Below are positions 8,722-18,505 of a stretch of 64,000 bases of DNA, in pieces. The notes under the pieces are model-generated. The model did not search any database, had not been told where the DNA came from, and saw only the letters and a program-made list of their open reading frames with translations. The first letter of the stretch is position 1. Every line of letters starts with the position of its first letter. Position numbers and translations under genes: made by a program. This DNA is from Caulobacter sp. (GTDB taxonomy: Bacteria > Pseudomonadota > Alphaproteobacteria > Caulobacterales > Caulobacteraceae), in NCBI RefSeq assembly GCF_017744445.1, contig NZ_JAGIBH010000002.1:1-64000 (forward strand). The letters run 5' to 3'.

Positions 8722-8886
8722 ATGGTTCTGCGGATGACCGGCGCCAGCTGGCTGGCCACGATGATGCGATCCGAACGCGAGGACGGCGAACGCCCGGCGC
8801 AGCCCCCGGCCTGGCTGCTGGACGGCGCGCCGGATCCGGAACTGGTCGAGGCGCTGGAGCGCCTGACGGCGAACGACGCGGTCTGA
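8722..8886 (+). CDS. Small hypothetical protein, 54 aa
   Basis: Starts MVLRMTGASWLATMMRSERE and ends ERLTANDAV. It is supported by AGGAG at 8711-8715, 6 nt before the ATG, and by G/C-biased third positions. The first half is amphipathic; the second is acidic with a DPELVEALERL helix. No family is recognised. It stands alone between the cold-shock leader region and repeat B1. Confidence 0.55.
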   Translation: MVLRMTGASWLATMMRSEREDGERPAQPPAWLLDGAPDPELVEALERLTANDAV

Positions 8887-8904
8887 GAACGGCAAGCCTC
8901 AACT

Positions 8905-9035
8905 CTCCTCCCCCTCTTGGGGGAGGTGGCGCGCCCGCGAAGCGCGGCGTGACGGAGGGGGCTAGTCATGAGTCGGCCAGCGCTGGCCCCTCCACCGGCG
9001 TTCGCCGGTCCCCCTCCCCCAAAGGGGGAGGAGAG
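8905..9035. repeat. Palindromic intergenic repeat, family B, copy 1
   Basis: CTCCTCCCCCTCTTGGGGGA at one end and its near complement CCCCCAAAGGGGGAGGAG at the other, with an internal GCGTGACGGAGGGGGCT and GCCCCTCCACCGGCG. Other copies are at 10902-11034, 27158-27285 and 39914-40044. Here it lies between convergent genes, where it may act as a bidirectional terminator. Confidence 0.88.
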
Positions 9036-9054
9036 ACAACATCCTGCGGCGGAC

Positions 9055-10836
9055 TTAACGAGCAAACGGCCACACCCAGGCGATCAGCCACGGCGCGATC
9101 AGCAGGATCAGCGCGCTGAGCGGCGCGCCCAGCCTCGCGTAGTCGCCGAAGCGATAACCGCCCGGCCCCAGCACCAGCGTGTTGCACTGGTGGCCGACGG
9201 GCGTGAGGAAATCACACCCCGCCCCCACCGCCACGGCCATCAGGAACGGATCCGGCGACAGCCCCAGCCGCTGGGCCAGGCCCATGCCGATCGGGGCCGC
9301 GATCAGCACCGTGGCGGCGTTGTTCAGGAATGGCGTGGCGGCCATGGCCACGGCCATCATCGCCGTCAGGGTGGCGATCGGCGGCAGGCCATGGAACGCG
9401 CCCGACAGCCAGGCCGAGATCAGGTCGGCGCCGCCGGTCTTCTCGATCGTGTCGCTGACCGGGATCAGGGCCGCGACCAGCACCAGCACGGGCGCCTCCA
9501 GCGCCGCATAGGCCTCGCGCATGCGCAGCGCGCCCGTCGCCACGACCAGCACCGCCGCCCCGAAGAAGCCGGCCGCCACCGGGATCACCCCGGTCGCCAC
9601 CAGGGCCATGGCCACGACCAGGATCGCCACCGGCAGGATGGCGTGGCGCACGCCGCCCAGCCGCACCTCGCGCTCGGCCAGCGGCAGCAGGCCTAAAGCT
9701 TGTAGAGCGCCCGGCAGCGACTGCTCGGCGCCTTGCAGCACGATGATGTCGCCGGCCTTCAGGCGGATCGTCGCCAGGCGGCCGGCCATGCGGTGGCCGC
9801 TGCGGCTGACGCCCAGCAGGTTGACGCCATGGGTGTCGGACAGGGTGACGCTGCGGGCCGACTTGCCGATCAGGTCGCTCTCGCCGCCGATCACCGCCTC
9901 GACCACGCGGACCTCCTCGGTCGGCTCGTTCATGACCAGCGGCCGGTCGGCGTCGCGCAGCTTCAGCTTGGCGGTGACGATCAGCTGGTTCAGCGCCTGC
10001 TGCTCGCCCTCCAGCAGGAGGACGTCGCCGGGATGGAGCTTGAGATTGGCGTGCGGCGCTTCCATCCGCTCGCGGCCGCGCAGGATGGCCACCAGCGACA
10101 CGGCGCCCTCGCCGGCCTTCTTCAGGGCCGCGACGCTGCCGGTCTGGAAGGTCCAGCCCTCGGGGACCTCGACCTCGGTGACATAGGCGTTGGCCGCCAG
10201 GGCCGCGTCGACATCGATGGCCGCCTGGCGCTCCTTGGGCAGCAGGCGATAGGCGAAGGTCAGGTAGGTGATGGCGATCACCGTCAGAATGCCGCCGACC
10301 GGGAAGAAGTCGAACATCCGGAACGGCTGGCCCAGGGCCTCCTGGCGCACCTCCGAGACGATGATGTTGGGCGAGGTGCCGACCAGCACCGCCAGGCCGC
10401 CAACCAGCGAGCCGAATGCCATGGGCATCAGGATGCGGCCGGGCGGCACGCCGGTGCGGCGGGCGATCTGCAAGGCGCTGGGCATCATCAGGGCCAGGGC
10501 CCCGACGTTCTTGGTGGCCATCGACAGCACCGCCGTCGTCCCGGCCAGCACCGGCACCTGGGTGCGCTCGTCCTTCAATTTGGGCAGCAGCGGGGCCATC
10601 AGCAGGTCGACGACGCCCGAACGGGCGACGGCGGCCGACAGCACCAGGGCGCTGGCGATGATGATGACGATGTCGTTGGCGAAGCCGTCGAACGCGGCCT
10701 TCACCGGGATCAGCCCCATGGCCATGCCGGCGGCCAGGGCGCCCAGGGCGATCAGGTCATAGCGCCAACGGCCCCAGACGAAGGCGGCGATGGTCGTGGC
10801 GATCAGGCCGAAGGCGAGGCCTTGGTGGAGAGTCAA
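9055..10836 (-). CDS. SLC13/DASS-family permease with two TrkA-C (RCK_C) domains
   Basis: 593 residues. The N-terminal half has about five hydrophobic helices, including FANDIVIIIASALVLSAAVA. A cytoplasmic insertion at about residues 205-375 holds two RCK_C-type domains (the second near GDIIVLQGAEQSLPGALQ). The C-terminal half carries another set of helices with LNNAATVLIAAPIGMGLAQ, which matches the conserved SNNAxxV motif of ion-transporter DASS proteins. Proteins of this architecture are annotated as sodium-coupled sulfate or dicarboxylate carriers. Substrate cannot be assigned here. It is flanked by two family B repeats. Confidence 0.88.
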   Translation of the reverse strand: MTLHQGLAFGLIATTIAAFVWGRWRYDLIALGALAAGMAMGLIPVKAAFDGFANDIVIIIASALVLSAAVARSGVVDLLMAPLLPKLKDERTQVPVLAGTTAVLSMATKNVGALALMMPSALQIARRTGVPPGRILMPMAFGSLVGGLAVLVGTSPNIIVSEVRQEALGQPFRMFDFFPVGGILTVIAITYLTFAYRLLPKERQAAIDVDAALAANAYVTEVEVPEGWTFQTGSVAALKKAGEGAVSLVAILRGRERMEAPHANLKLHPGDVLLLEGEQQALNQLIVTAKLKLRDADRPLVMNEPTEEVRVVEAVIGGESDLIGKSARSVTLSDTHGVNLLGVSRSGHRMAGRLATIRLKAGDIIVLQGAEQSLPGALQALGLLPLAEREVRLGGVRHAILPVAILVVAMALVATGVIPVAAGFFGAAVLVVATGALRMREAYAALEAPVLVLVAALIPVSDTIEKTGGADLISAWLSGAFHGLPPIATLTAMMAVAMAATPFLNNAATVLIAAPIGMGLAQRLGLSPDPFLMAVAVGAGCDFLTPVGHQCNTLVLGPGGYRFGDYARLGAPLSALILLIAPWLIAWVWPFAR

Positions 10837-10901
10837 ACGGTGGTTCCCCCGGGAAGCTGTGCTTGGGGGAACGGGGGATGACGCCAGAGGTTCAGAAAAC
10901 T

Positions 10902-11034
10902 CTCCTCCCCCTCTTGGGGGAGGTGGCGCGCCCGCGTAGCGTGGCGTGACGGAGGGGGCTGGTCATGAGTCGGCCGGCGCAAGCCCCTCCACCGCCGTTC
11001 CGGCGGTCCCCCTCCCCCAAAGGGGGAGGAGAGA
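10902..11034. repeat. Palindromic intergenic repeat, family B, copy 2
   Basis: Same ends as copy 1 and very close in sequence across its whole length, with small changes around the central hairpin. It separates the start of the SLC13 permease gene from the end of pgsA. Confidence 0.88.
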
Positions 11035-11057
11035 TCACTGCATCGGCGGGCGGAGTT

Positions 11058-11675
11058 CTAAGTCAGCGCCTTCCGCGCCGCTTCCCAGTACTGCGCGCCC
11101 GTGATCAGCGTCACCAGCGTCGCGATCCACAGCAACGCATGCGCCACGACCGTAAACCCGCCCATCACCGCCGGCTCCGGCGGCAGGTTGAACGCGCCCC
11201 ACGACGCCAAAATCAGCTCCGCCCCGATCGCCACCAGCTGCAGCGTGGTCTTCCACTTGGCCAGCAGGGTCACCGGCAGCTTGACGCCCTTGCCGGCCCC
11301 GACCTCGCGCAGGGCGCTGACGGTGAATTCGCGGAACAGGATCAGGCCCGCCGGCAGCACGACCATCGCATTGGGCCCCAGGGCCATCAGGCCCAGCAGG
11401 GCGCCGCAGACCAGGATCTTGTCGCCGATGGGATCCAGGATCGCGCCCCAGACGCTGACGGCGTCCAGCTTGCGCGCCAGCCAGCCGTCGAAGAAGTCGG
11501 TCACCGAGGCGACGACGAAGGCGTAGAACGCCCAGCGCTCCAGCCGCAGCTGGCTGTCGACCGAGATGCGGTCGCCGATGAACGGCACCGCGCCAGCGGC
11601 CACCGCCAGGGCGACGAACATGAACAGCGCCATCACGAGGCGCGAGCCGGTCAGGATGTTGGGCAGGTTCTTCAT
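11058..11675 (-). CDS. pgsA: CDP-diacylglycerol--glycerol-3-phosphate 3-phosphatidyltransferase
   Basis: 205 residues from ATG 11675 (MKNLPNILTGSRLVMA, the standard PgsA opening); an upstream ATG at 11687 and TTG at 11696 are alternatives. The CDP-alcohol phosphatidyltransferase signature DGxxAR-x8-GxxxD-xxxD is present as DGWLARKL...WGAILDPIGDK at about residues 60-83. Several hydrophobic helices agree with an inner-membrane enzyme. It makes phosphatidylglycerol phosphate, the committed step to phosphatidylglycerol and cardiolipin. It is transcribed in the same direction as the SLC13 permease, but the family B repeat separates them. Confidence 0.95.
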   Translation of the reverse strand: MKNLPNILTGSRLVMALFMFVALAVAAGAVPFIGDRISVDSQLRLERWAFYAFVVASVTDFFDGWLARKLDAVSVWGAILDPIGDKILVCGALLGLMALGPNAMVVLPAGLILFREFTVSALREVGAGKGVKLPVTLLAKWKTTLQLVAIGAELILASWGAFNLPPEPAVMGGFTVVAHALLWIATLVTLITGAQYWEAARKALT

Positions 11676-11826
11676 GACGAGGTTCATAACGCACAAAACC
11701 CCGATGCGGCTACGGCCACGCTCGTTAACCGAGCAACGGGTTTTTTAAGACGCCGGACGCGACTCGCTTCGGTATACAAGTCTGGAGGGCGATACCGCGC
11801 CCTCGTCGCAGCGGGCGCGCCACCGC

Positions 11827-13497
11827 ATGGAACGGCTGAACGGGGGAGTCTTCGGCGGACGCCGTCGCATCGGCTCGGTGCGTGGCCGGCTCGTCCTCCT
11901 GACCGTCAGCCTGCTGGTGCCCGCCCTGCTGTCGATGGGGTTCCTGCTGGCCGGCGCCGACCGCGAGTCGCGCGGGCAGCTGTATCAGCAGCTGGTGACC
12001 ACCGCCCGCGCCCTGAACGGCGCCGTCGACCGCCAGGCCGCCGTCGGCATCTCGGTGGCCGAGACCCTGGCCACCGACCAGGCCCTGATCAATGGCGACT
12101 GGGCCGCCTTCCACGCCCGCGCCCGCCGCGCCATGGAGCGCCGCCCCGGCTGGATCGTCATCGCCGACGCCGACGGCCAGCAGGTGGTCAATACGCTCAA
12201 GCCCTGGGGTGAGCCCCTGCCCCGCATCAAGCGCACGCCCGAGGAGACCAACGCCTTCGCGGCCGGCCGCAGCAAGGTCTCCGACCTGCTGAAAGGCCCG
12301 GTGGCGGGCAAGCCGGTGATCACCGTGGGCACGCCGATCGTCGTCAAGGGCAAGGCCTATGTGCTGTCCTATGTCGTGGACTCCGCCTCGTTCACCTCGG
12401 TGTTCCGCCAGCAGCGCGTGCCCGACCGCTGGGTCGCCACCTTGCTGGACAACCACCGCCGGGTCATCGCCCGCTCGCGCTTCAACGAGAAATTCACCGG
12501 CGCCCTGGCGTCCAGGGACATGGAGGAGAACCTCCGCCACTCCACCGAGGGCGTGAACAAGAGCCTGTCGCTGGAAGGCGTGCCAACCATGGTCGCCTAT
12601 ACCCGCTCGCCCCAGACCGGCTGGACCCTGGTGGTGTCGATCCCGCGCGAGGACCTGGCGAGCACGGTCAACCGCTCGGTCTGGCTGGCCGGCGGCGTGT
12701 TCCTGGTGCTGCTGGCCCTGGGGATCGCCCTGTCGCTGGTCTATTCGCGCCGGATCAATGACGAGATGCGCCGCCTGGTGGTCGACGCCGACGCCATCGG
12801 CCGCGGCGAGACCCTGTCGCCCGCCGATCCTCACGGGCTGGAAGAGATCGCCGCCGTCCACGCCGCCCTGCGCGAGGCCTCCCGCGAGCTGCAGGCCCGC
12901 GAAGAGCGCCAAGGGGTGATGATCAACGAACTGAACCACCGCGTGAAGAACACCCTGGCCACCGTCCAGGCCCTGGCGAGGCAGAGCTTCGCCAAGGTCA
13001 AGGATGCGCCGCTGGAGGTCTTCACCGACCGCCTGATCGCGCTCTCGGCCGCTCACGACCTCTTGACCCGCACCGGCTGGCGCGAGGCCGACATGGGGGC
13101 CCTGGTCGCCGCCAGCGTCGGCGCTCACGTGGACCGCGTCGACCGCGCCGGCCCCGAGGTCGCCCTGGCCCCGCACACGGCGGTGGGCCTGTCGATGGTG
13201 TTCCACGAACTGGCCACCAACAGCGTCAAGTACGGCGCGCTGTCGGCGCCCGAGGGTCGCGTTCAGATCGACTGGCGGCTGGACCCGGTAACCGACACCC
13301 TGGCCTTCACCTGGCGCGACGTCGGCGGCCCTCCGGTCACCCCGCCCAAGCAGCAGGGCTTTGGCACCCGCCTGATCGAAAGCTCGATCCGCCGCGAGCA
13401 GAAGGGCCAGGCGCGGTTCGATTTCAAGCCGGACGGGCTGGTGTTCGAGGCCAGCCTCCCGCTGCCCGAGCAGGTGCGGTGGAGTAACAGCTTCTGA
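11827..13497 (+). CDS. HWE-family sensor histidine kinase with extracytoplasmic sensor
   Basis: 556 residues. A transmembrane helix at about 22-45 and another at about 285-308 bracket a periplasmic Cache-like sensor. A cytoplasmic HAMP-like segment follows (RRINDEMRRLVVDADAIGRG), then an HWE/HisKA_2 dimerisation box NELNHRVKNTLATVQALARQ with phospho-acceptor His 371, and a short ATPase domain (VFHELATNSVKYGALS and a final GFGTRLIESSI). Kinases of this family in alphaproteobacteria often feed the general stress response or light and attachment pathways. No partner response regulator is adjacent, so its target is open. Confidence 0.92.
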   Translation: MERLNGGVFGGRRRIGSVRGRLVLLTVSLLVPALLSMGFLLAGADRESRGQLYQQLVTTARALNGAVDRQAAVGISVAETLATDQALINGDWAAFHARARRAMERRPGWIVIADADGQQVVNTLKPWGEPLPRIKRTPEETNAFAAGRSKVSDLLKGPVAGKPVITVGTPIVVKGKAYVLSYVVDSASFTSVFRQQRVPDRWVATLLDNHRRVIARSRFNEKFTGALASRDMEENLRHSTEGVNKSLSLEGVPTMVAYTRSPQTGWTLVVSIPREDLASTVNRSVWLAGGVFLVLLALGIALSLVYSRRINDEMRRLVVDADAIGRGETLSPADPHGLEEIAAVHAALREASRELQAREERQGVMINELNHRVKNTLATVQALARQSFAKVKDAPLEVFTDRLIALSAAHDLLTRTGWREADMGALVAASVGAHVDRVDRAGPEVALAPHTAVGLSMVFHELATNSVKYGALSAPEGRVQIDWRLDPVTDTLAFTWRDVGGPPVTPPKQQGFGTRLIESSIRREQKGQARFDFKPDGLVFEASLPLPEQVRWSNSF

Positions 13498-13506
13498 GGC
13501 GTCGCT

Positions 13507-13639
13507 CCCTCTCTCTTAGAGAGAGGGCTGGGGTGAGAGGTTACGAGGTTCGACGGCGTGCCGGCACTCCGGTAACCGCTGTAACCTCTCACCCTCCCAC
13601 GCTTCGCGTGGGCCCCTCCCTCTCTCTATGAGAGAGGGG
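13507..13639. repeat. Palindromic intergenic repeat, family A, copy 2
   Basis: Begins CCCTCTCTCTTAGAGAGAGG and ends CTCTCTATGAGAGAGGGG. It is nearly identical to the copy at 16048-16180, differing mainly in the central CACTCCGGTAACCGCTG portion. It fills the gap between two convergent genes and could form a long terminator-like stem. Confidence 0.9.
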
Positions 13640-14368
13640 TTAAGCGCTCAGATCCACCACCGACCCAGCCCCCTTGGGCATCTGGACCTCGTCGGTCGCG
13701 TCCGGCCCCTCCACCGCCTTGGCGGCTTCGGTCAGGACCTTCTTGCCGTCTTCGATATCGGCCGAGCCATCGTCGTCCTTGCCCTTGCCAGTCAGCTTCT
13801 TGAGCTTCGCCTCCTGGACAGCGGCGTCGTACATCTGCTTGGCCGCGCCGGCGAAGGTCTTGATCTCTTCCATGTAGATATCGGCGGCGAAGCGCGGCGC
13901 GCCCGTGGCGGCCAGCGGGGTCACGACCGGCGCGGCGACTGGAGCGGTGGCGTCCGGCGTGGGCGCGGCGGCCTGCGGGTCGATCGGCTGGCCGTTCTCG
14001 TCGAGCTGTTGGCCGGCGTTCTGGGCCGCGTTCTGGGCGCTGGCCGCCTGCGCCGCCTCACGCCCGCCGGCGGTGGCGTCGGCATAGTCCTTGGCCACCT
14101 GCGAGTACTGCTTGTAGAGCCGCGCGGCGGCCTTGGCCCGTTCCAGCGGATCCTGGATCAGGGTCAGGGCGACCAGCGCCTTGCTCATGTCCTTGAGCTT
14201 CTTGGCGACGTCCTGGCCGGGCGAGGAGCTCTCTTTGGCCGAGCCGTAGGCCGAGGTCGAGCCCGACTCCTTGGCCTCATCCGTCTTCGCGGCCGGATCG
14301 TTCGTGACCGGCGTCAGCGACTTGGCCAGGGACGTGACCATGGCCGGGCTGAGAGACGTGACGTTCAT
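13640..14368 (-). CDS. Hypothetical Ala/Pro-rich protein
   Basis: 242 residues from ATG 14368 (MNVTSLSPAMVTSLAKSL), preceded by AGGA at a reasonable distance; an upstream in-frame start at 14404 adds 12 Arg-rich residues and is less likely. No signal peptide or membrane helix. A helical region at about 55-105 (KKLKDMSKALVALTLIQDPL) is followed by an Ala/Gln/Pro-rich linker and a second helical part (YMEEIKTFAGAAKQMYDAAV). The opening resembles proteins that begin with a Ser/Leu-rich unstructured start, but no family is recognised. It is a monocistronic gene convergent with the HWE kinase. Confidence 0.75.
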   Translation of the reverse strand: MNVTSLSPAMVTSLAKSLTPVTNDPAAKTDEAKESGSTSAYGSAKESSSPGQDVAKKLKDMSKALVALTLIQDPLERAKAAARLYKQYSQVAKDYADATAGGREAAQAASAQNAAQNAGQQLDENGQPIDPQAAAPTPDATAPVAAPVVTPLAATGAPRFAADIYMEEIKTFAGAAKQMYDAAVQEAKLKKLTGKGKDDDGSADIEDGKKVLTEAAKAVEGPDATDEVQMPKGAGSVVDLSA

Positions 14369-14431
14369 CGCTGCAATCCTACGCGCGGGACGACTACGCC
14401 CCATACTGGAGTTGGGTTACAGCATGGTTCC

Positions 14432-14872
14432 ATGACACCGTATACCGCACCTGAAGTCGCGGCCCTGGCCGAGCGCCTGCTGGACCGCACCCTGCCGAAG
14501 GAGCAGTGGACCCACGCCGCCCACCTGACGGCCACGCTTCGCCTGATCCGCACCCGCGACGCGGGGCTGGAGCGCGACCTGCCGGGCATCATCCGCGCCT
14601 ATAACGTGGCGGTCGGCGGGGTGAACGACGACAAGAGCGGCTATCACGAGACCATCACCCAGGCCTACCTGGCCGCCATCCGCGCCTTCGAGGCGGCGCT
14701 GCCGCCGGGCCTGGACGACGGCGAGGCCGCCAAGCGCCTGCTGGCGACGCCGCTGGGCGACAAGGAGTGGCCGCTGACCCACTGGTCGCGGGAGGTGCTG
14801 TTCACGCCGGCGGCGCGGCTGGGCTGGCGGGATCCGGACCTGAAGCCGTTGGACCATCCGCCGGGGGTTTGA
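14432..14872 (+). CDS. Conserved hypothetical protein, 146 aa
   Basis: Starts at ATG 14432 (MTPYTAPEVAALAERLLDRT), within a much longer open frame whose upstream part reads through repeat A2 and the antisense of the neighbouring gene and is not coding. It contains an EQWTHAAHLTATLRLI segment and NVAVGGVNDDKSGYHETITQ, which suggest a conserved all-helical soluble protein with His and Asp clusters. It may belong to a family of uncharacterised bacterial proteins; no function is assigned. Confidence 0.78.
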   Translation: MTPYTAPEVAALAERLLDRTLPKEQWTHAAHLTATLRLIRTRDAGLERDLPGIIRAYNVAVGGVNDDKSGYHETITQAYLAAIRAFEAALPPGLDDGEAAKRLLATPLGDKEWPLTHWSREVLFTPAARLGWRDPDLKPLDHPPGV

Positions 14873-14983
14873 GGGCCGCTATGGGCCGTTAGCGGACGTC
14901 GCCCCGCCCTTAAGGGCATTTCTTGAACCGGCTGTACAAAAATCGAAAAGACGCCCGCGGGCGGTCGAGCTAAGAGCCCGACC

Positions 14984-16045
14984 ATGAGCACGCTTCACGC
15001 CCTGGTTCGCGGCAAGACGCCTATCCGTCCGATCGACGCCTTGCGGGGTGGAGCCGGGGCGTTGCTGGGCCTGCTGTTCGCCGGAATCCTGGGACGCTTC
15101 GCCGTCGGCGGCGGCGACTGGCTGCATCCGCTGCTGGTGGCGCCGATCGGGGCGTCGGCGGTGCTGGTGTTCGCCGTGCCGGCCAGTCCCCTGGCCCAGC
15201 CGCGCTCGGTGCTGGGCGGCAACATCGTCTCGGCCCTGATCGGTGTCACGGTGGCGATGCTGATCCCCCAGACCCTGATCGCCGCGCCGCTGGCCGTGGG
15301 TCTGGCGATCGGCGTGATGATGCTGCTGGGCTGCCTGCATCCGCCGGGCGGGGCCGTGGCGCTGATCTGCGTGATCGGCGGGCCGAAGGTGGCCGAGGCC
15401 GGCTACCTGTTCGCCCTGAACCCCGTACTGGTCGACAGCCTGTTGCTGACCGGCGCTGGCATGATCTGGGGCCGGATCACCGGGCACTCCTATCCGCACC
15501 GCCCGCCGGTGACGGCGCCGACGCGCACGGCCGGCTACAACACCGCCGACCTGGACGCGGCTCTCGCCCGCTACGGCGAGCTGCTGGACGTCAGCCGCGA
15601 GGACCTGGACGCCCTGTTCCGCGAGGTCGAGCTGTCGGCCGCCCAGCGCTTGCACGCCCAGATCCGCTGCGGCGACGTGATGTCCCGCGAGGTCATCAGC
15701 CTGCACCACGACCAGTCGGCCGAAAGCGCCCTGGCCTACCTGGCCGAACACGAACTGCGCGCCGCCCCGGTGGTCGACGCCGAAGGCCGCGTCATCGGCA
15801 TGGCCCGCCGGGCCGAGCTGCAGACCAACCGCCGCCGCAAGGTCGAGGCGGCGCTGGATCCGTTCGTGCACAAGGTCATGGAAACCACGCCGATCGCGGC
15901 CCTGCTGCCGATTTTGTCGAGCGGCCATACGCACGAGGCGATGGTGGTGGATGGCGATCGGCGGCTGATCGGGGTGATCACCCAGACGGATTTGATCGCG
16001 GTGCTTTATCGGGCGCACGTGGTGGAGAGCGTGGTGGGGGCGTAA
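14984..16045 (+). CDS. HPP-family membrane protein with C-terminal CBS pair
   Basis: 353 residues. The first 180 carry the HPP domain: four hydrophobic helices, PIGASAVLVFAVPASPLAQP, and the name-giving GCLHPPGGAVAL at about residues 113-124. Residues 220-350 form two CBS motifs (VMSREVISLHHDQSAESAL and VMETTPIAALLPILSSG) that usually bind adenine nucleotides. HPP proteins in plants and cyanobacteria have been linked to nitrite transport; here the substrate is unknown and the CBS module suggests energy-state gating. It stands alone and is followed by repeat A3. Confidence 0.92.
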   Translation: MSTLHALVRGKTPIRPIDALRGGAGALLGLLFAGILGRFAVGGGDWLHPLLVAPIGASAVLVFAVPASPLAQPRSVLGGNIVSALIGVTVAMLIPQTLIAAPLAVGLAIGVMMLLGCLHPPGGAVALICVIGGPKVAEAGYLFALNPVLVDSLLLTGAGMIWGRITGHSYPHRPPVTAPTRTAGYNTADLDAALARYGELLDVSREDLDALFREVELSAAQRLHAQIRCGDVMSREVISLHHDQSAESALAYLAEHELRAAPVVDAEGRVIGMARRAELQTNRRRKVEAALDPFVHKVMETTPIAALLPILSSGHTHEAMVVDGDRRLIGVITQTDLIAVLYRAHVVESVVGA

Positions 16046-16047
16046 CT

Positions 16048-16180
16048 CCCTCTCTCTTAGAGAGAGGGTTGGGGTGAGAGGTTACGAGGTTCGACGGCGT
16101 GCCGGCACTTCGGTTGACGCCGTAACCTCTCACCCTCCCACGCTTCGCGCGGGCCCCTCCCTCTCTCTATGAGAGAGGGG
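16048..16180. repeat. Palindromic intergenic repeat, family A, copy 3
   Basis: Nearly the same as copy 2 at 13507-13639, including GGTTACGAGGTTCGACGGCG and CGTAACCTCTCACCCTCCCA. It also lies between convergent genes (HPP protein and MCP). Confidence 0.9.
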
Positions 16181-16187
16181 TTTTAGA

Positions 16188-18395
16188 TCACGCCGCGCGG
16201 CGGGCCGCCGAACGCCCCAGCCGGAACCGCCCCACCAGCTCCATCAACCGCGCCCCCTGCCCGGCCAGCGCTTCATCCGCCACCCGCGCCTGCTCGACCA
16301 TCGCCAGGTTCTGCTGGGTAAACCGCTCGATCTCGGCCACCTCGCCGTTCACGGCCGAAAGATCCTGGGCCTGTTCGCGCACCGACGAGGCGATCCTTGT
16401 CGCCGCCGCGTCGATCCCCGCCATCCGCCCCGCCACGCCGTTCAGCGCCGCGCCCGTGCGTTCGACCTGGGCCACGCCGGCCTCGACGCGGACATTGGAC
16501 TCCCCGATCAGGGTCTTGATCTGCTTGGCGGAGTCCGCCGAGCGCTGGGCCAGGGCCCGGACTTCCTGCGCCACCACCGCGAAGCCACGGCCGGCTTCAC
16601 CAGCCCGCGCGGCTTCCACCCCGGCGTTCAGCGCCAAGAGGTTGGTCTGGAAGGCGATCTCGTCGATCAGGCCGACGATGTCGCCGATCTGGCGCGAGGA
16701 GGCGTCGATCTCGCCCATGGTGCGAGCGGACTCGGCCACCAGGGTCCCGCCCTGGTCGGCCTCGCCCCGCGCCGAGGCGACCAGGCGGCGGGTCTCGTCG
16801 GCGCCGCCGGCGACCTCGCCCATGGCGCTGGTGACGCCGTTCAGCGAGCCGGCGGCGCGCTCCAGGCCTTGGGCCTGTCGTTCGGTGCGGCGGGCCAGTT
16901 CGGTCGAGGATTGGCTCAGCGTGTCGCTGGCCGCGCCGATGGCGTCGGCAGCCTCGGCGATCTCGCCGATGGCCTGCTCCAGGCTCTGGACGGCGGTGTT
17001 GAAGTCGGCGCGCAGCGGCTCGTAGACATCCGCGAAGGGACCGGGGATGCGACGGCTGAGGTCGCCCTCGGCCACGGCGGCCAGGGCCTCACCCACCTGG
17101 CGGACCACGGCGGTCTGCTCATCGATGGACATGGTCAGGGCGGCGGCGCGGTCGCGGTCGGCGTCGGCGGCGGCGCGCAGGGCTTCCTGCTGCTCGCGCA
17201 GGGCCTGGGCCCGTTCCAGCTCGGCGCGCAGGGTCTCCAGCGAGCGGGCGATCGAGCCGATCTCGTCGGCGCGCTCCAGCTCTGCCACCGGCTGGTCATA
17301 GCGATGCTCGGCCATCACCCGCACGGTGTCGCGCAGGGAGAGCAGCGGGCGAGCGATCAGTTTGCGCGAGGTCAGGGCCAGCACCGACAGAGCGGCCAGC
17401 AGCAAAACGAGGCCGCCGATGGCCAGGCCCAGGGCCAGCTGCCGCGCGGGGGCCAACAGGGCTTCCTCGGTGACGTCGACCACCACCGCCCAGGTCGCGC
17501 CCGAGGCCAGGCGCACCGGCGCCACCAGGCGCTCGGCCCGCTTGCCGCCGATCTTGACGCCCGAGATCACGGTCGGCCCGCCGCCGGCGATCACCGCCTT
17601 GACCTGGTCGAGGCCCGGATCGGCATAGGCCTTCATGCGCAGGGCCGCGTCGGGGTGGCTGACCCACAGGCCGCCGGGCGAGACCAGCATGGCGCGGCCG
17701 CCGTCGAAGGGCTTCAGCGCATTCAGGCGGCTGGCGATATCGTCCAGCGCCAGGTCCGCGCCCATGACGCCGACCGTCTTGCCGTCGGCGATCACCGGAT
17801 AGGTGATCGAGGTCATCAGGACGTACTTGGTCTGGCCGCCGTCGGTGATGTTGTCGCGATAGGGCTCCAGGATCGCCGGCTTGCCGCTGTCGAAGCTGGT
17901 CTTGAAGAAGTCCTCGCCGAACTCGGCATCCTCGCCCTGCTCGGCCGCCAGCGCATCCCCGTTGCGCACCCAGTAGCCGATAAAGCGCCCCTGGGCGGTC
18001 GAGCCCAGGTCGGCGCGGTTGGCGAAGGCGGCGTCGTCGCCCAGCACGCCGGGCGCGAACATCAGCCAGCCGCCCAGCATGGTCTTGGACGCGTTCGAGA
18101 TCGGCTTCAGCTGCGCCAGGTACTGGGCGCGGTCGCGCTGGCCCGAGGCGTACGAGGCGGCGAACAGGCCCGCGGAGGCGCGGACGACGGCGTCGGCGTC
18201 ATCCAGGTCGTTCTTGATCTCCTGGCCGGTCTGGGCGGTCACCGTGGCGGCATAGCGTTCGGCCAGGCCCCTCATGGCCTTGCCGCTCTGCCAGGTGATC
18301 AAGAGTGAGCCCGCGATCAGCAGCGCACCAAGCGCGGCGCCGCCCGCCGTCATCAGCTTTCCCGCCAATGACAACCGTTTAAACGCTCCGGTCAT
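16188..18395 (-). CDS. Methyl-accepting chemotaxis protein with dCache-type sensor
   Basis: 735 residues. Transmembrane helices at about 15-33 and 310-330 enclose a periplasmic domain with dCache features ([20 protein letters not shown], then [20 protein letters not shown]). A HAMP domain and a second HAMP-like/coiled segment follow, then the MCP signalling domain with its highly conserved hairpin tip ([20 protein letters not shown]). No C-terminal CheR-binding pentapeptide is seen; the protein ends RRAA. It is expected to respond to a small periplasmic ligand such as an amino acid or organic acid. There are no che genes nearby. Confidence 0.95.
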   Translation of the reverse strand: MTGAFKRLSLAGKLMTAGGAALGALLIAGSLLITWQSGKAMRGLAERYAATVTAQTGQEIKNDLDDADAVVRASAGLFAASYASGQRDRAQYLAQLKPISNASKTMLGGWLMFAPGVLGDDAAFANRADLGSTAQGRFIGYWVRNGDALAAEQGEDAEFGEDFFKTSFDSGKPAILEPYRDNITDGGQTKYVLMTSITYPVIADGKTVGVMGADLALDDIASRLNALKPFDGGRAMLVSPGGLWVSHPDAALRMKAYADPGLDQVKAVIAGGGPTVISGVKIGGKRAERLVAPVRLASGATWAVVVDVTEEALLAPARQLALGLAIGGLVLLLAALSVLALTSRKLIARPLLSLRDTVRVMAEHRYDQPVAELERADEIGSIARSLETLRAELERAQALREQQEALRAAADADRDRAAALTMSIDEQTAVVRQVGEALAAVAEGDLSRRIPGPFADVYEPLRADFNTAVQSLEQAIGEIAEAADAIGAASDTLSQSSTELARRTERQAQGLERAAGSLNGVTSAMGEVAGGADETRRLVASARGEADQGGTLVAESARTMGEIDASSRQIGDIVGLIDEIAFQTNLLALNAGVEAARAGEAGRGFAVVAQEVRALAQRSADSAKQIKTLIGESNVRVEAGVAQVERTGAALNGVAGRMAGIDAAATRIASSVREQAQDLSAVNGEVAEIERFTQQNLAMVEQARVADEALAGQGARLMELVGRFRLGRSAARRAA

Positions 18396-18505
18396 CCACA
18401 GCCCCCGACTCTACTAAGTCGGGAACTGAACGCTGGAAACCTTGCCGAACCTTGAACGCGTGATCATCGTTCATGCGACAAGATATCCATATTGAGGAAG
18501 CGCCC

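Noticed and set aside
13628..14431. Upstream extension of the 146-residue gene to a 414-residue protein
   Set aside because: The extension runs through repeat A2 and antisense to another gene; homology-like sequence starts at ATG 14432.
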